Shown: one piece after another, positions 63,921-64,000 of the stretch | Numbering within the stretch: position 1 is the first letter of the stretch | How the letters are laid out: every line of letters begins with the position of its first letter | NCBI RefSeq assembly: GCF_017897595.1 | Contig: NZ_JAGKIK010000009.1 | Coordinates: 62,001 to 126,000, forward strand | Source of the DNA: Aquimarina sp. U1-2 | Lineage (GTDB): Bacteria > Bacteroidota > Bacteroidia > Flavobacteriales > Flavobacteriaceae | Length of the DNA: 64,000 nt | Direction of reading: 5' to 3' | Position numbers and translations under genes: made by a program | The notes under the pieces: generated by a model | What the model was told of the DNA's origin: nothing | Databases searched by the model: none | Seen by the model: the letters and a program-made list of their open reading frames with translations, nothing else

Positions 63921-64000
63921 AATGTGCGGGCGGCTATGGCGTGTTCTTTTGTGCAAAATAGTAATTTTGCTTCAAAAGAACACGCCATAGCCGCCCGCAC
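63921..64000 (-). repeat. Element R20, partial, ending in an aberrant palindrome
   Basis: Begins like the other copies to 63972 (AAAATAGTAATTTTGCTT). Then, instead of CAAAAGTATGCGC, it reads CAAAAGAACACGCC and on to CCGCCCGCAC, the exact complement of its own start. The array continues past the window or the sequence folds back here. Confidence 0.8.

Noticed and set aside
33882..64000. CRISPR array
   Set aside because: The repeats are ~180 bp and separated by genes and attC sites, not 25-40 bp repeats with short spacers; no cas genes are present.
33882..64000. Element as a transposon-derived MITE with TT target duplication
   Set aside because: TT flanks both ends, but the element ends are not inverted repeats of each other. 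The internal R'/R'' pair and strict attC-core location fit a cassette better; kept only as an alternative.
29900..64000. Integron integrase or attI inside the window
   Set aside because: No tyrosine recombinase frame is present on either strand; the expected intI side lies beyond the right edge.

Overview
The window looks like a chromosomal segment from a marine Flavobacteriaceae-type Bacteroidetes; Aquimarina-like is an inference only. The grounds are low GC, several secreted enzymes ending in type IX secretion (T9SS) sorting domains, and Bacteroidetes-typical families (DUF6090, DUF2911, DUF6933, Reg_prop sensors, LytS-like kinases). It has two very different halves.

Left half (1-29.9 kb): ordinary polysaccharide-utilising chromosome. 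A Reg_prop sensor fragment and a LytS-type kinase precede two giant secreted chitinolytic enzymes (three GH18 domains in one protein; GH5-CBM6-GH18 in the other) and an astacin protease. Next come an FkbM methyltransferase, an ankyrin/PD40 protein, a frameshifted small membrane protein and NhaA. A three-gene operon follows (MFS transporter, TolB-like protein, amidohydrolase with NTF2-like tail). The half ends with a trehalose/starch block: OtsA-OtsB fusion, GH15, CBM9-like protein, GH13 amylase with T9SS tail.

Right half (29.9-64 kb): an integron-type gene-cassette array with no integrase visible in the window (CALIN-like, or the distal part of a chromosomal integron). About 25 cassettes hold one to three genes each, and every cassette gene lies on the minus strand. 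Each gene is followed by an attC-like palindromic site. At almost every cassette the first bases (TT + 5-8 nt) are the reverse complement of the R'' bases just after the gene, which is a hallmark of integron cassettes. Cargo includes a Pnkp-Hen1 RNA repair pair, a TIR protein, ParDE, HNH, Mrr and DUF559-like nucleases, an Apea-like HEPN protein, a voltage-gated channel, an AraC/DHFR-like pair and many lipoproteins. Since genes read right to left, an attI/intI end would be expected beyond 64 kb; the left end carries eroded sites and a broken gene, as expected for the old end.

The most unusual signal is a ~180 bp ORF-less element (19 full copies plus one partial at the right edge) placed exactly at the G|TT recombination point between successive gene cassettes. 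It has its own R'/R'' pair (a 13-bp stem with a 13-nt loop) and its own three-way-junction attC-like fold. It therefore looks like a minimal, gene-free cassette that alternates with gene cassettes through the array. Variant copies replace whole hairpin arms but keep the fold, and their lengths (180, 181, 182, 184, 190) rule out a conserved protein. One attC lacking the element is instead interrupted exactly in its core by a group II intron on the opposite strand; its reverse transcriptase carries an in-frame stop.
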